Origin: JBJFCE01 sp051888775
Lineage (GTDB): Bacteria > Bacillota > Clostridia > Lachnospirales > Lachnospiraceae
DNA: 30,807 nt
Reading direction: 5' to 3'
NCBI GenBank assembly: GCA_051888775.1
Contig: JBJFCE010000095.1
Location: 1-30,807, forward strand
Part shown: positions 1 through 8,611 of the stretch, piece by piece
Layout of the letters: the number at the start of each line of letters is the position of its first letter
Numbering within the stretch: position 1 is the first letter of the stretch
The notes under the pieces: generated by a model
What the model was told of the DNA's origin: nothing
Database searches by the model: none
What the model saw: only the letters and a program-made list of their open reading frames with translations
Translations under genes and position numbers: made by a program

Positions 1-66
1 GTGCCTGCCATTGAAAGTCCTATGAGCGCCCGTTCCGTTCTGAGGGCAGAGCCCCATAGTCTCCTG
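1..66 (+). repeat. Palindromic element A7, right arm only (cut by window edge)
   Basis: This is the right arm of a subtype A palindrome whose centre lies to the left of the window. It begins with GTGCCTGCCA, as the right arms at 6710 and 20611 do. It then carries CCGTTCCGTTC and GGGCAGAG, matching the outer-arm pattern of the copy at 6578-6768. It ends within a few bases of the stop codon of the GH13 gene. The left arm cannot be checked here, so membership rests on arm similarity alone. Confidence 0.75.
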
Positions 67-67
67 A

Positions 68-2218
68 TTATCTATCCTTAAAAGTTCCGAAAAAGCCTTT
101 TTTCTTTGCTGTTTCTTCGGGTTTGCGATGTTTTAATACGATTGCCGAAAACTTTGGAAGCGTAAAGTTAATCACGCCTGCTACCACATGATACTCGGCT
201 TTTGTGACATCATATCCGTTCTCAGTCGACAGCATCAGACGTTCCATCGTACATTCCTTCGGAATTCCGAATTCCCACACGGACAGCTCCTTGCTGTACT
301 CATGATCATTATTGTTGACCATGACAATGGTTTGTTCCTCTCTGTTAAAGCGGCTGTATCCGATAACATTGTAATCACCGATCATATATTTGAGAGATCC
401 TGTCTTTAATTCGGGATTCTCCTTATGGATACGGATCATTTCCCGGTGAAAATCGATCATTTCCCGGTCTTCTCTTCCCCACGGATAGGTCCGACGGTTA
501 TCCGGATCTGTAAAGCCGCAAACGCCTGCCTCATCACCGTAATAAACAGTCGGTGCGCCGGGCCATGTCATCTGCACAACAACCGCTTCTCTCATGACCG
601 CCTTATTAATGCCCTCGTTTGCTGCCTGACTTCCCATATTGTTCATACGCCCGACTTTATGGTTCGTACGTGTCAGGAATCGCGAATGATCATGATTGGA
701 AAGCTCGTTCATGGAAACATAAAGCGACGGCATTGTAAAATTCACCATATGATGCCGCATAGCTCCGAAAAAGGCGTCTGCATTTCCGAGCATATCCGGT
801 CTGAAGTCATCGCTGTGCTTTTGCATACCGGTCAAAAACCATGTCAGCGGCTCCATAAATGCATCATAGTTCATCACCGTATCCCACTGGTCGCCCTGCA
901 GCCACTCTTTTGGTGAACCGTAATGTTCCGCCAGTATGATCGCATTCGGATTCGCTTCCTTCACGCTCCTTCTGAAATCTCTCCAGAACTGATGATTGAC
1001 CTCCGGAGTGTGCCCGAGATCGGCCGCCACATCCAGACGCCATCCGTCACAGTTATACGGCGGTGACACCCACTTGCGTCCGATATACAGAATATAATCA
1101 TACAATTCACGGGAACCTTCATAGTTTAACTTCGGAAGGGTATCATGCCCCCACCATCCGTCGTAGGAAGGGTTATAGGGCCAGCAGTCCGTTCTGTGAA
1201 AAGAGAAATAATTGCGGTAAGGGCTATCCTGTGACACATAGGCACCTTTTTCATAGCCGGGCGCGTTTTCATAAATACGCTCTTTATCCAGCCATTTATT
1301 AAAAGAACCACAGTGATTGAACACACCGTCCAAAATCACCTTCATACCGCGCTTGTGTGCTTCTTCAACCACTTTGGCAAATAAGCGGTTACTTGCTTCC
1401 AGATTCTCCTGATTGGATACACGGTTGATGTATTTCGTTGCAAACCGATTTTCGTTCTGTTCGGGATGAAGCAGTTCTCCGCTTTCGTTTACGATCTTTC
1501 CGAAATGCGGGTCGATATAATCATAATCCTGAATATCATATTTATGATTGGACGGCGATACAAACAGCGGATTAAAATAGATCACTTCCACGCCAAGATC
1601 CTGCAGATAATCCATTTTATCAAGGACGCCCTGCAGATCTCCGCCGTAAAAACGATGTACATCCATCTGCGCCGGATATTCATACCAGTTATCCACATGT
1701 TCTGTCTTACGATTGATGTAAACATACTCATTGGTCTGAACATCGTTATTCGGATCACCGTTACAGAAACGATCCACATAGATCTGATACATTACCGCGC
1801 CCTTCGCCCAGTCCGGCGTGGAAAATCCCGGTATTACCGAGAAATCATAGTATTCATCCACCTGCTTCTGGACACCGCGTGTATCATAGTAACAGACAAT
1901 CCGACCGACATGGATTTCAAAATAATAATAGATACGCTCATTTTCCAGCTGATATTCTGTCTCGTAGTAATCAAACAGCTCATCCGAGCTTTCCTTTATC
2001 ATCTGTGTCTTCACACCGCCGCAGACAAAATATACCCTGTCGATATTATCTACTCCGGACCGAAAACGAATCTTGATCTGGTCGTAGCTTCTCGGTTCCG
2101 GAGGGATCACATAATCTCCGGTCGTATCTGAAAACAATGCCCGCTTTTTTAACAGCGGTCTCATTCTCGTAATATACTGTTGTTGTTCCTCTGCCCTCAT
2201 AATACGTTCGAAATCCAT
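68..2218 (-). CDS. GH13 alpha-glucan hydrolase, neopullulanase/cyclomaltodextrinase type
   Basis: This 716-residue enzyme is predicted to hydrolyse alpha-1,4 (and possibly alpha-1,6) bonds in maltodextrins, cyclodextrins or pullulan. There is no signal peptide, so it should act in the cytoplasm on imported oligosaccharides. Residues 1-130 look like the N-terminal beta-sandwich of GH13_20 enzymes. The catalytic barrel starts near residue 140 (AVMYQIYVDRF). GH13 signatures are intact: DGVFNHCG (297-304), GWRLD with nucleophile Asp396, ILAEHYG with acid/base Glu431, and SNHDHSR with Asp510. The ATG follows an AGAGG ribosome site. It stands alone between a B element upstream and an A element directly after its stop. 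The exact substrate cannot be told from sequence; the GH13 fold and catalytic triad are clear. Confidence 0.93.
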   Translation of the reverse strand: MDFERIMRAEEQQQYITRMRPLLKKRALFSDTTGDYVIPPEPRSYDQIKIRFRSGVDNIDRVYFVCGGVKTQMIKESSDELFDYYETEYQLENERIYYYFEIHVGRIVCYYDTRGVQKQVDEYYDFSVIPGFSTPDWAKGAVMYQIYVDRFCNGDPNNDVQTNEYVYINRKTEHVDNWYEYPAQMDVHRFYGGDLQGVLDKMDYLQDLGVEVIYFNPLFVSPSNHKYDIQDYDYIDPHFGKIVNESGELLHPEQNENRFATKYINRVSNQENLEASNRLFAKVVEEAHKRGMKVILDGVFNHCGSFNKWLDKERIYENAPGYEKGAYVSQDSPYRNYFSFHRTDCWPYNPSYDGWWGHDTLPKLNYEGSRELYDYILYIGRKWVSPPYNCDGWRLDVAADLGHTPEVNHQFWRDFRRSVKEANPNAIILAEHYGSPKEWLQGDQWDTVMNYDAFMEPLTWFLTGMQKHSDDFRPDMLGNADAFFGAMRHHMVNFTMPSLYVSMNELSNHDHSRFLTRTNHKVGRMNNMGSQAANEGINKAVMREAVVVQMTWPGAPTVYYGDEAGVCGFTDPDNRRTYPWGREDREMIDFHREMIRIHKENPELKTGSLKYMIGDYNVIGYSRFNREEQTIVMVNNNDHEYSKELSVWEFGIPKECTMERLMLSTENGYDVTKAEYHVVAGVINFTLPKFSAIVLKHRKPEETAKKKGFFGTFKDR

Positions 2219-2239
2219 ACGTTTACCTCTGGCACTTAT

Positions 2240-2269
2240 TTTATACTATCCCAAAAACGAATTCAACAA
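2240..2269 (-). promoter_or_regulatory. Candidate sigma-A promoter of the GH13 gene
   Basis: On the minus strand, TTGTTG (2269-2264) and TATAAA (2245-2240) are 18 bases apart, about 20 bases upstream of the GH13 start codon. The -10 is close to consensus and the -35 is moderate. It lies between the B1 palindrome and the gene. Confidence 0.5.
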
Positions 2270-2297
2270 TTACCTTACCGATAGACGACTTTTTTAC

Positions 2298-2506
2298 AGC
2301 AATTTTGTCTGCCCGCCCTGCAAGCGCTGTCTCCGGTTCTGTGGAAGTATTGCTTGTTTCGGCGCACTCTCGCTCCGCGAAAAAGCGCAACGGACACTAG
2401 GCTCGAAAACACCTCGCCAAGTGCCGGCGTTTTTCGAGGTCCGAAACAAGCAATACTTCCACAGGACCGAAAGACAGCGCTTGCAGGGCGGGCAGACAAA
2501 ATTGCT
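2298..2506. repeat. Palindromic element B1 (subtype B)
   Basis: The left arm (2298-2362) and right arm (2441-2506) are inverted copies of about 65 bp with only a few differences and one indel. They enclose a 78-bp centre. The centre carries the subtype B signature: CACTCTCGCTCCGCG, GAAAAAGCGC, CGGACACTAGG, ACCTCGCCAAGTGCCGG and CGTTTTTC, which folds as an inner hairpin. Orientation is reverse. It lies between the ftsH terminator and the GH13 promoter. Its arms have no visible similarity to those of the two other B copies. Confidence 0.95.
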
Positions 2507-2526
2507 ATATTTTCCCCATAAACGGT

Positions 2527-2560
2527 AAAAAAGACAGTTGCTTGCGCTTCTGTCTTTTTT
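2527..2560 (-). terminator. Rho-independent terminator downstream of ftsH
   Basis: The stem pairs AAAAAAGACAG (2527-2537) with CTGTCTTTTTT (2550-2560) around a 12-base loop, giving a U-run on the minus strand. It most likely ends the tilS-hpt-ftsH transcript. It lies about 155 bases past the ftsH stop. The AT-rich stretch 2561-2716 holds no ORF; it contains a weaker G-run/C-run pairing (near 2613-2648) that could be an earlier 3' hairpin. Confidence 0.75.
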
Positions 2561-2716
2561 AGAGAAGGTATTTCTTACTTATGGGGTATAGCAAAAAACT
2601 ATATAATGTATTGGGGGGTTACAAGTAGTATAATACCAAACACCCCTTTGTAAATCTATTCTTGAAATTCACAAATATTACAATTTTGCTTCACTGTTTT
2701 TGTTAATGTTGCACAA

Positions 2717-4528
2717 TTATTCAAAAAGTGCTTCAAATTCATCGCGATTGATACGCTCTTTTTCCAGTAGGAGCTGCGCGCACTTATGAAGTACATCCAT
2801 ATGCTCCTCCAGAATCTCTTTTGCTCTCTTATAGCAATCATCTACGATCGCCTTCACTTCGCGGTCGATTTCACCGGACATCTCTTCGCTGTGATTCTTT
2901 GCATGTGCCAGATCCCTTCCGATGAATACCTCATCGTCATCGTCACTATCGTAGTTGATGACACCGATATGATCGGACATACCGTAACGTGTTACCATGC
3001 TTCTGGCTTCTTTGGTCGCTTTCTTAATATCGCTGGAAGCTCCTGTCGTAATATCATCAAAAATAAGCTGTTCTGCGATACGTCCGCCCAAAGATACCAT
3101 GATATCCTGCAGCATTCTGCCCTTAGTCATAAACATCTCATCTTTTTCCGGAAGCGGCATGGTATAGCCCGCCGCACCGATTCCCGTCGGAATAATGGAT
3201 ACCGTATAGACCGGTCCCACATCCGGCAGGACATGAAACAGGATCGCATGTCCCGCCTCATGATATGCGGTAATCTTCTTTTCCTTATCGGAAATAATAC
3301 GGCTTTTCTTCTCCGCACCGATGCCTACTTTGATAAATGCTTTTTTGATATCCGCCTGTCTGATAAAGGCATGTTCATCCTTTGCTGCCTGAATCGCTGC
3401 TTCATTTAACAGGTTCTCCAGATCCGCTCCGGTAAATCCTGCCGTCGTCTGCGCAATCTGCTTCAAATCAACGTCATCACCGAGCTGTTTCCCTCTCGCA
3501 TGTACCTGCAGGATTTCTTCTCTGCCTCCGACATCCGGTCTGCCGACTGCAATCTTTCTGTCAAAACGTCCCGGACGTAAAATTGCCGGATCCAGAATAT
3601 CGACACGGTTGGTCGCTGCCATGACAATAATTCCCGCATTGACACCGAAACCGTCCATTTCAACCAACATCTGATTCAAAGTCTGCTCACGCTCATCGTG
3701 ACCGCCGCCCATACCGGTACCCCGGCGTCTTGCTACGGCATCAATTTCATCAATGAACACAATACAAGGCGCATTTTTCTTTGCATCGGCGAACAGATCC
3801 CTCACACGGGAAGCACCGACACCGACGAACATCTCCACAAAATCCGAACCAGAAATGCTGAAAAAGGGGACACCCGCTTCTCCCGCAACCGCCTTTGCCA
3901 GAAGTGTCTTTCCGGTTCCGGGCGGCCCTTCCAGCAACACGCCTTTCGGGATTCTGGCTCCGATCTTCGTATACTTTTCCGGATCTTTGAGAAAATCGAT
4001 AATTTCCTCAAGCTCCTCTTTTTCCTCACGAAGTCCTGCCACATCCTTTAAAGTAACATCATTTCCTCTGGAGAGTTTGGCACGGCTCTTGCCGAAATTC
4101 ATCATTTTATTGCTGCTGTTTCCCGCATTTGCATTCTGTGCATTCAGCATGACAAATACAAATACCAGCACGATCAGCCCCACCAGAATCGGAAGGACAT
4201 AATTCAAAAACCAGTTTTCCTGCGGAACATTCTTAACCACTGCATCGATTCCGTGATCCCGGAGCAGATCCTCTGCCTCTTTCACATCCGTCACATACAG
4301 CACTTCCTCTTCTCCGCTCTTCAATGTAATCTTCAAAGAGCCGGTAGGAACCTGTTCGTTCTGTTGGATCGTTACTTCCTCAATCTGACCGTTTTCCAGA
4401 TCCTGAGTAAAATCCGCATAATTATAATTTGCCGGTACACTGCGGTTGACACTCAGCCAGATCGCCGCTACCAACAATAGCAGGATAATTGTAAAAGAGA
4501 TCCCGCTCCCTCTGCCTTTTGTCTTCAA
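2717..4528 (-). CDS. ftsH: ATP-dependent zinc metalloprotease FtsH
   Basis: FtsH is a membrane-anchored AAA+ protease that unfolds and degrades membrane and regulatory proteins. The 603-residue protein has two membrane segments (about 10-28 and 109-130) flanking an outside loop. Then come the AAA module with Walker A GPPGTGKT (201-208), Walker B IVFIDE (257-261) and SRH region, and the zinc site HEAGH (423-427). The start is a TTG at 4528, preceded by AAGGAG about 10 bases upstream; no ATG fits the membrane segment better. It begins 20 bp after hpt, in the conserved order tilS-hpt-ftsH, so the three are probably one transcript. The length is near the usual 600-650 residues. Confidence 0.97.
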   Translation of the reverse strand: MKTKGRGSGISFTIILLLLVAAIWLSVNRSVPANYNYADFTQDLENGQIEEVTIQQNEQVPTGSLKITLKSGEEEVLYVTDVKEAEDLLRDHGIDAVVKNVPQENWFLNYVLPILVGLIVLVFVFVMLNAQNANAGNSSNKMMNFGKSRAKLSRGNDVTLKDVAGLREEKEELEEIIDFLKDPEKYTKIGARIPKGVLLEGPPGTGKTLLAKAVAGEAGVPFFSISGSDFVEMFVGVGASRVRDLFADAKKNAPCIVFIDEIDAVARRRGTGMGGGHDEREQTLNQMLVEMDGFGVNAGIIVMAATNRVDILDPAILRPGRFDRKIAVGRPDVGGREEILQVHARGKQLGDDVDLKQIAQTTAGFTGADLENLLNEAAIQAAKDEHAFIRQADIKKAFIKVGIGAEKKSRIISDKEKKITAYHEAGHAILFHVLPDVGPVYTVSIIPTGIGAAGYTMPLPEKDEMFMTKGRMLQDIMVSLGGRIAEQLIFDDITTGASSDIKKATKEARSMVTRYGMSDHIGVINYDSDDDDEVFIGRDLAHAKNHSEEMSGEIDREVKAIVDDCYKRAKEILEEHMDVLHKCAQLLLEKERINRDEFEALFE

Positions 4529-4548
4529 TTCTTAATTCTCCTTTATGA

Positions 4549-5076
4549 TCACTCATCCAAATGTACGATTCCGATATACGGAAGATTACGGTATTTCTGA
4601 TCGTAATCCAGTCCGTAGCCGACCACAAATTCATCCGGAATCTGGAAGCCCGTATAATCCACCCTGACATCGACCACCCGGCGGTCCGGCTTATCCAGTA
4701 ACGTACAAAGTGACAGACTTGCCGGTTCCCGTTTTCTGAGCATTTCCATCAAATAGCTCAGCGTCCTTCCGGAATCCACAATATCTTCCACTACAATAAC
4801 GTCTTTGCCTTTGATCGGATCATCCAGATCTTTCACGATCTTTACCACGCCGCTGGATTTCGTGTCGCTTCCGTAACTGGATACCGACATAAAATCAAGG
4901 GATACCGGAACCGTGATCCGTTTTGCAAGCTCGCACATAAAGAAGCTGCCGCCTTTCAGAACACATACCAGATGCACTTGTCTGCCGGCATAATCCTTGC
5001 TGATCCGGTCACCGATTTCCTGAATCTTTGCATCTACCTCTTCTTCCGACAGAAGTACACTAATTCTTTCAGCCAT
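4549..5076 (-). CDS. hpt: Hypoxanthine phosphoribosyltransferase
   Basis: This purine-salvage enzyme joins hypoxanthine or guanine to PRPP to give IMP or GMP in the cytoplasm. The 175-residue product contains the PRPP-binding loop VIVVEDIVDSGRTL. The start was set at the ATG (5076) giving MAERISV, because AGGAGG sits 8 bases before it; an in-frame upstream start at 5145 would lie inside tilS. The gene overlaps the end of tilS by 8 bp, pointing to translational coupling. The tilS-hpt-ftsH order is conserved in Firmicutes. Confidence 0.96.
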   Translation of the reverse strand: MAERISVLLSEEEVDAKIQEIGDRISKDYAGRQVHLVCVLKGGSFFMCELAKRITVPVSLDFMSVSSYGSDTKSSGVVKIVKDLDDPIKGKDVIVVEDIVDSGRTLSYLMEMLRKREPASLSLCTLLDKPDRRVVDVRVDYTGFQIPDEFVVGYGLDYDQKYRNLPYIGIVHLDE

Positions 5077-6541
5077 TCTTGTTTCCTCCTGAAATCTGTA
5101 TTTCCATGATATTTTTCGTTTGTGACGATATCTTACAATCTTCACCGATCCGATGCCCGATCACCCACAGAACTTCATCGCCCTTTGTCAGCAGCGGAAT
5201 CTGCGCCCGGCAGACGGCAGGAATCTTCTCATCAATCATATATTGCTTGATGCTCTTTGTTCCGCCCTGCGCGTTGACAACAAGGAAATCTCCCGTTCTG
5301 CGGTATCGAACTGTAACAGATTGATTTATTCTATCATAATCAAACCATTTCGTAAAATCGTTTTTGGGAATCTGCCCCAGAATATCTTCTCCCTGATGAT
5401 TTTCAAATATACGCCAGCAGACTTCATAAGTTCCGAAACAGACTCTGCCCTCTGTTCCTTCCAACGCCAGAGGGGCCTCTTCTTTTTTACAAGCTGTCCG
5501 GTTCCAAAATATCCGGTCATCCTCCGCAGGTTCCTTTGCATCACCCGCTTTTGATAAGGTATCCTTGCACAGATTCATGCAGACTCCCTCATAATTACGC
5601 ACAGCGCAAATGTGATAAGGCAGGTCTATGCGCCGTCCTGTCTGCTTTTTAAAAAGTTCACATACCTGCCTGATATGCACCGATGTAATATCCTTCGCCG
5701 CAGGTGTCAGTCTTTGGAATACCGCATGAACGATCCCCTTTTGCAGACAAGAATGCAGACTGTTCCATTCCTTTTCACTGATCCGGGCACCTTCCTGTGT
5801 ATATATGACAGCCTTTTCTTCCGCCTCAGCGATTTTCTGTCTCAGATAATCCGATGCTTCCCGTAACTGTTCTGCCGTCTGATTCAGATGCCCGACCGGA
5901 TTCTTGCAGATCTCTTTGTCTGCATAAGGCAGAATATGACGCCTGATACGGTTTCTTGCATATGCATCCGTGTCGTTTGTCGCATCCTGACAATAAGGGA
6001 TCTCCCTCTCTGACAGGAAGTGCTCTACTTCCTGTCTGTTCACACACAGAAGCGGCCGGACGATCCGTCCTTTCACCGGTTCCATTCCTGCAAGTCCGCT
6101 TAAGCCGGTTCCCCGAAACAGATTGAATAACATTGTCTCTGCCCGGTCATTCTGCGTATGGGCAACCGCAATCTTACCGTTCCCCTGATATACCTGATCT
6201 AAAATCTGCTCAAAGGCACGGTAGCGTACGATCCTCCCCGCTTCCTCCTCACTCAGATGCTCTGTTTGTGCAAACGTCGGCACATCCTCATGAAACGGAT
6301 AAAACGCAATGCCGTTTTCTTCACAGAGCTTCGCAACATACTCCTCATCATCCCATGCTTCGGCACGAATACCGTGATTGACATGAACCACGGCAAGTTC
6401 AAGCGAAAACTGTTTTTGCAGTTCCAACAGCACATAAAAAAGGCAGACAGAGTCGGCTCCGCCGGACACTCCGGCGACAATCCGTTCCCCCTGTGCAAAT
6501 ATATTCTCCTGTTCTGCATATGCTATGATTTTCCGAAGCAT
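5069..6541 (-). CDS. tilS: tRNA(Ile)-lysidine synthase TilS
   Basis: TilS attaches lysine to C34 of the CAU-anticodon isoleucine tRNA so that it reads AUA, and it is normally essential. The protein of about 490 residues has the PP-loop ATPase motif SGGADS (26-31) in the N-terminal domain, the HVNHGIR segment, and the C-terminal TilS domain ending near 5069. The start chosen is the ATG at 6541 (MLRKIIAY), with GAGG six bases upstream; a second ATG at 6547 lies directly on that ribosome site. The reading frame stays open upstream to 6661, but that part runs into palindrome A1 and is not believed to be coding. Confidence 0.94.
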   Translation of the reverse strand: MLRKIIAYAEQENIFAQGERIVAGVSGGADSVCLFYVLLELQKQFSLELAVVHVNHGIRAEAWDDEEYVAKLCEENGIAFYPFHEDVPTFAQTEHLSEEEAGRIVRYRAFEQILDQVYQGNGKIAVAHTQNDRAETMLFNLFRGTGLSGLAGMEPVKGRIVRPLLCVNRQEVEHFLSEREIPYCQDATNDTDAYARNRIRRHILPYADKEICKNPVGHLNQTAEQLREASDYLRQKIAEAEEKAVIYTQEGARISEKEWNSLHSCLQKGIVHAVFQRLTPAAKDITSVHIRQVCELFKKQTGRRIDLPYHICAVRNYEGVCMNLCKDTLSKAGDAKEPAEDDRIFWNRTACKKEEAPLALEGTEGRVCFGTYEVCWRIFENHQGEDILGQIPKNDFTKWFDYDRINQSVTVRYRRTGDFLVVNAQGGTKSIKQYMIDEKIPAVCRAQIPLLTKGDEVLWVIGHRIGEDCKISSQTKNIMEIQISGGNKNG

Positions 6542-6577
6542 GTCCATCCTCTTTTTCGTATTCTTCCAATTGAACGC

Positions 6578-6768
6578 TTGCAAAACTCTGCCTGCGGGAC
6601 GGAACCGGTGCCTACAGACCTGCCGGTGGCAGGCACTGGGAGTCCGTCGGTACTTAGGCATCGTATTTTGATGCCTTATGTACCGTTACGGACGAGGTGT
6701 AGCGAAAGCGTGCCTGCCACCGGCAGGTCTGTAGGCACCGGTTCCGTCCCGCAGGCAGAGCTTCGCAA
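6578..6768. repeat. Palindromic element A1 (subtype A, forward)
   Basis: The arms 6578-6636 and 6710-6768 pair almost perfectly over their inner 50 bases. The centre 6637-6709 holds a hairpin: GTCGGTACTTAGG, the variable pair GCATC/GATGC, loop GTATTTT, then CCTTATGTACCG. It is followed by the one-sided loop strand GAGGTGTAGCGAAAGC. The variable pair is GTGCC/GGCAC in most other A copies, a clear compensatory change. The element fills the gap between spoIIE and tilS. Confidence 0.95.
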
Positions 6769-6820
6769 TCATTCGGTATTCTTCTAATGCTACCATCATA
6801 TGCCAATATGGCAGGAAAAG

Positions 6821-8044
6821 TCAATCCGCTTCCCACAAGCCGATCACCAGAACCGTCATATCATCCGCCACTTTTCCGCCACTCTGAAAGATTGCCTGAC
6901 GCAGGATCGCCGCTGCCATTTCATTCGGCTCCTGCAACGTCATTCTTCCGAGCATGTCCTCAAACAGCGCTTCTCCCTCCGGTCCCGCAAAACAGTCCGT
7001 AATCCCGTCCGAAACCATGATCACATATTCACCGTGCATGAGCTGCCTGCTTTCCTGCACCGATTCCATCTGCCCAAACACACCTAACGGCAGACTGGAA
7101 GACTCGATTTTTTCCACCATACCGTCCCGTTTCAGATATGTTCCGGCGGCTCCGACCTTCATAAAACTGCAATCCCCGCTGTAAAGATCGATATAACAGG
7201 CGTCCAGCGTCGATACATTGGTCTCCTGCATGGATGCCATCAATGCGCCGTTAATCAGCTGTGCCGCGCCCTCCGGTGAAAACCCGGACTCCAGAAATTG
7301 TTCAAATAATTCCACGACCATTTCACTGCCGCGGCACGCGGTTTCTCCCGATCCCATGCCGTCCGCCAGAGCTGCCGCAAAACGCCCCCGGTCCAGATTA
7401 CAAAAGGTATAATTATCCCCCGAAACAGTTTCACCTTCCTTTACTGCGCGCGCCACACCGGTCATGACACTGTAGGTCGTTTCTTCTTCAAACAGTATCG
7501 TATCCAGCTCATCCCTCAGATACATGGGGCTTCCCGCCGTCGGCATCAAACGTACCTTCAAAATCACAGACAACAAACCTGCAATGTCCGCTACCGTATA
7601 TTCTTCCTCTCCCGGTTCCGGCATTCTCGTACGCATCGTTGCCGCAACTTCCATGATCCCGTTTTCTTTCCGGATGCAAAATAACCGGTGCAGATAGATC
7701 CCGCGTTTTTTCAGCTCCTTAGCAATACGATAACGGTCTCTGTCTCCTGCCGGCTGCATCTGAAATGCCTCCGTTGCCAGCCCCGTCATGATCTTTGCCA
7801 TTTCAAACAGATGATCCGCCAAAAGCTCCCGGTTCTCCATCAGCCGTTTCTGCCACAAGTAGGTCTCTCTGGACGGCTGTATCACAGTTCCATCCTGATT
7901 CTTCTGTATCTCCTCCTGCGTCATACCGTAAAAACTCCTTGCCAGCTGCATGAAAGAATCCGCATATGTAAGCAGACGTTTACGCCCATATTCCGGCAAC
8001 AGCGTCGTCTCCTGTGCTTCCTTTCCGGACATCTGTCTTTTCAT
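6821..8044 (-). CDS. spoIIE: SpoIIE-type PP2C phosphatase, short form without membrane domain
   Basis: SpoIIE dephosphorylates SpoIIAA to activate sigma-F in the forespore and binds FtsZ at the polar septum. This 407-residue protein shows the phosphatase core: SGDNYTF (209-214), ALADGMGSGET (225-235), SDGITD and the metal-binding ADDMTVLV near the C-terminus. The acidic residues are all present. Residues 1-190 resemble the regulatory segment before the phosphatase. The ten-helix membrane region that makes typical SpoIIE about 800 residues is missing, and no open frame upstream supplies it; two palindromes (A2, A3) fill that space. The ribosome site is weak (AAAGG about 12 bases before ATG). 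The position between divIC and tilS is the conserved spoIIE slot. Function as true SpoIIE is inferred. Confidence 0.85.
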   Translation of the reverse strand: MKRQMSGKEAQETTLLPEYGRKRLLTYADSFMQLARSFYGMTQEEIQKNQDGTVIQPSRETYLWQKRLMENRELLADHLFEMAKIMTGLATEAFQMQPAGDRDRYRIAKELKKRGIYLHRLFCIRKENGIMEVAATMRTRMPEPGEEEYTVADIAGLLSVILKVRLMPTAGSPMYLRDELDTILFEEETTYSVMTGVARAVKEGETVSGDNYTFCNLDRGRFAAALADGMGSGETACRGSEMVVELFEQFLESGFSPEGAAQLINGALMASMQETNVSTLDACYIDLYSGDCSFMKVGAAGTYLKRDGMVEKIESSSLPLGVFGQMESVQESRQLMHGEYVIMVSDGITDCFAGPEGEALFEDMLGRMTLQEPNEMAAAILRQAIFQSGGKVADDMTVLVIGLWEAD

Positions 8045-8090
8045 AATGATCCCATACCTTTCTGTTTCATTCTATAAGCAGGCATTTGCG

Positions 8091-8268
8091 GAACTCTGTC
8101 CGCAGGACAAGCAGGGCACCCACAGACCTGTCAGGGCGGGCACGCTCTCGCTACACCTCGTCCGTAGCGGTACATAAGGTGCCAAAATACGGCACCTGAG
8201 TACCGACGGACTCCCAGTACCCGCCCCTGACAGATCTATGGGTGCTCCGCTTGTCCTGCGGACAGAAT
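8091..8268. repeat. Palindromic element A2 (subtype A, reverse)
   Basis: The arms 8091-8143 and about 8217-8268 pair with a few mismatches. Both include CTGTCCGCAGGACAAGC or its complement. The centre carries the conserved pieces in reverse: GCTCTCGCTACACCTC, GCGGTACATAAGGTGCC, loop AAAATAC, GGCACC and GTACCGACGGACTC. It begins about 45 bp upstream of the short spoIIE start codon and lies next to A3 in opposite orientation. Confidence 0.93.
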
Positions 8269-8400
8269 TGAGCAGACACCTATCTTTCTGTAAAGGTATA
8301 TTATAGAAGCCTGTCCCCGCAAGATTTGTCAAAGCAGGCAACCCACACCGCATTTTTTTCTGACAGATTTCTGCATATCAGAAACGACCTAGTGCTATAG

Positions 8401-8605
8401 GCGCGGACGGCGCTGCTGGCAGGCATGCTCTTTCGGTAAGACAGGAACGGTGCCGTTGACAGGTACTGTAAAAACGTCGGCATTTGGACTGCGTACTTTG
8501 CAGCCCTATGTGCCGCTACGTTTTTACCGTAGCGAGAGCGTGCCTGTCAACAGCACCGTTCCTGTCTTACCGAAAGAGCATGCCTGCCAGCAACACCGTC
8601 CGCAC
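8401..8605. repeat. Palindromic element A3 (intermediate A/B centre, forward)
   Basis: The arms 8401-8465 and 8540-8605 match over about 66 bases with five differences. The centre is divergent: TGTAAAAACGTCGGCATTTGG, stem pair ACTGC/GCAG, loop GTACTTT, CCCTATGTGCCG, CTACGTTTTTA. The A-type pair GGTAC/GTACC has become GGCAT/GTGCC. The outer stem is AAAAACG/CGTTTTT, as in subtype B. It therefore links both subtypes. It sits just beyond the divIC terminator. Confidence 0.94.
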
Positions 8606-8611
8606 TCCCCC

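Noticed and set aside
5069..5076. Frameshift between tilS and hpt because the frames overlap.
   Set aside because: Both proteins are full length with intact motifs, and hpt has its own AGGAGG; the 8-bp overlap is normal coupling.
8072..8483. Small ORFs inside palindromes A2 and A3.
   Set aside because: They consist of palindrome sequence and recur with every copy; no ribosome sites.
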